From positions 223,141 to 287,140 of the forward strand of contig VZRZ01007407.1 of assembly GCA_013398175.1 (NCBI GenBank): a stretch of DNA of 64,000 bases, in the 5' to 3' direction. Every line of letters starts with the position of its first letter. Positions within the stretch are counted from its first letter, which is position 1. A program made the translations under genes and the position numbers. The notes beneath the pieces were generated by a model, which was given only the letters and a program-made list of their open reading frames with translations, was not told the origin of the DNA and ran no database searches. The stretch comes from Climacteris rufus (taxonomy: Eukaryota > Chordata > Aves > Passeriformes > Climacteridae). Positions 63,004 through 64,000 of this stretch are shown here, piece after piece.

Positions 63004-64000
63004 GTTATCACTGATAACAGTATTACTTTATTATTACTTTTTTACTACTTCATTACTATGAAAGCTAGCTGTATTACTACTAAATCTGACTACTTCTAAG
63101 GTCTGAACTTAAATTAGTTTTGTTTTAATTTACCTTAATATAGATAGTGTACTCTATAAGCATGTTTGTTGATTAAATATTTATGAGGAAAAATAGTTGA
63201 TCTTGCAGATTGGTTTCTAGCAGATGTCAGTGAACACGGCAATTTCAATTAAATTTTCTGCATTTTGCCAAGCTAACTAAATGCACAAGCTTCTGATTTC
63301 TCAGACTTTCACAGTCAGCTGTGAAAATATTTCCCTGGACGCATAGAAATCATCTATTTGTAACACCCAGACAGGCTCAGGGACCACAGAGCAGGGAACA
63401 ATCAAAAAATCCAGTAGTTTCTGACAGCCTTGCAACAGAATCCCAAATAAACTTTGGTCTAAAGGTAAGAAAATTACCTGGGGATGTTGGAAATGCAAAT
63501 GCAAGACAGTAAGCAGACATCTGGTTGCTTCACAGGTCAGGCTCCAGCTGTTCATGTGGGGCTTTGGACGAGCAGAGTAGTGAACAGCAGCACATGTGGA
63601 CCTGCCCGTGCTCAGCCCACCCAAACCTTGAGAAGGTGTCCATGCTCTCAACAGCAACCTGGGGGGATTTCCAGGGGATTTCTTAAATGTAAAGAAAGTG
63701 GGTTGGTTGTAGATGGTGACTTGCTAAATCAATAGATCCAAGAATTACAGCCAAAGTGTTTTGTTTTATGGGGTATTTTAATTTTCGTAATAAAAACTGG
63801 AGGCAAAAGGAGGGGTACAGCCTTGATAGAAAGAGAAATGGGAGCCACTGTTCGGAACAGGAGAGTTTGAAGCAACATTTCCCAGTAATTCTTAGTCTCA
63901 GTAACCCATAAATAACATATAATGTGACATTATCCCAGGAAAATATTCATACTTGCTTCAAAACTTTCTCTGAGAATGATACACACAAATACCAGCTGCA

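Larger units (their letters stand above)
59141..64000. other. Intergenic to window end, no recognised gene
   Basis: AT-rich sequence with short frames only (largest 118 codons, minus strand 63301-63657, unrecognised). It includes a possible transcript end at 60616-60910, an (AACCC)n-like stretch at about 60.95 kb and a TATA/TGTACA low-complexity zone at about 62.78-63.00 kb. Confidence 0.55.

Noticed and set aside
1..64000. CRISPR arrays, operons, phage or plasmid features
   Set aside because: No regularly spaced direct repeats or bacterial-type genes are present; the window is eukaryotic.

Overview
This is vertebrate nuclear DNA, almost certainly from a bird and most likely a songbird (passerine). 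The evidence is: split coding exons with GT/AG junctions; a low gene density and AT-rich background; several decayed CR1 LINE fragments, including CR1 3' ends with the ATTCTATG/ATTCTGTG octamer tail; several avian-type endogenous-retrovirus LTRs; and a short retroposon at about 15.86-16.01 kb with a tRNA-Ile-like head joined to a CR1-type tail. That last design is the one known from passerine TguSINE1 elements. There are no bacterial genes, operons, CRISPR arrays or phage in the window.

The only confidently recognised protein-coding gene is the 3' two thirds of NMBR, the neuromedin B receptor, on the + strand. Exon 2 (5076-5424) encodes the DRY-proximal arginine through TM4, ECL2, TM5 and ICL3. 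Exon 3 (7741-8142) encodes TM6, TM7 and the cytoplasmic tail up to the TGA stop. Exon 1, with the N terminus and TM1-TM3, lies upstream of the window, so intron 1 is longer than 5,075 bp. Intron 2 is 2,316 bp. The 3' UTR begins at 8143.

From about 8.7 kb to 64 kb I find no convincing protein-coding gene. In human, NMBR borders a long gene-poor interval towards CITED2, and the emptiness here agrees with that side of the locus (inference). What can be named in the interval: a solo LTR at 9610-10033 with a perfect 5-bp target duplication; a second LTR at about 11.69-12.17 kb; CR1 copies at about 13.36-13.83, 19.93-20.86, 35.54-35.99, 49.61-49.94 and 57.30-57.40 kb; the tRNA-Ile/CR1 SINE at 15.86-16.01 kb; an LTR at 30733-31377 with TATA box, polyA signal and a 4-bp flanking repeat; a possible ancient MIR remnant near 32.2 kb; a partial LTR at 58749-about 59140; and many microsatellites and homopolymers. 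Three places contain N, all in or beside homopolymers. All four LTRs read on the minus strand.

No new multi-gene system is visible. The points most worth checking are the SINE, the two LTRs with target duplications, a perfect hairpin followed by an exact 19-bp tandem duplication in or just after the NMBR 3' UTR, a cluster of three small perfect inverted repeats at 46.42-46.50 kb, and a possible terminal exon of an unannotated transcript at 60616-about 60.91 kb.
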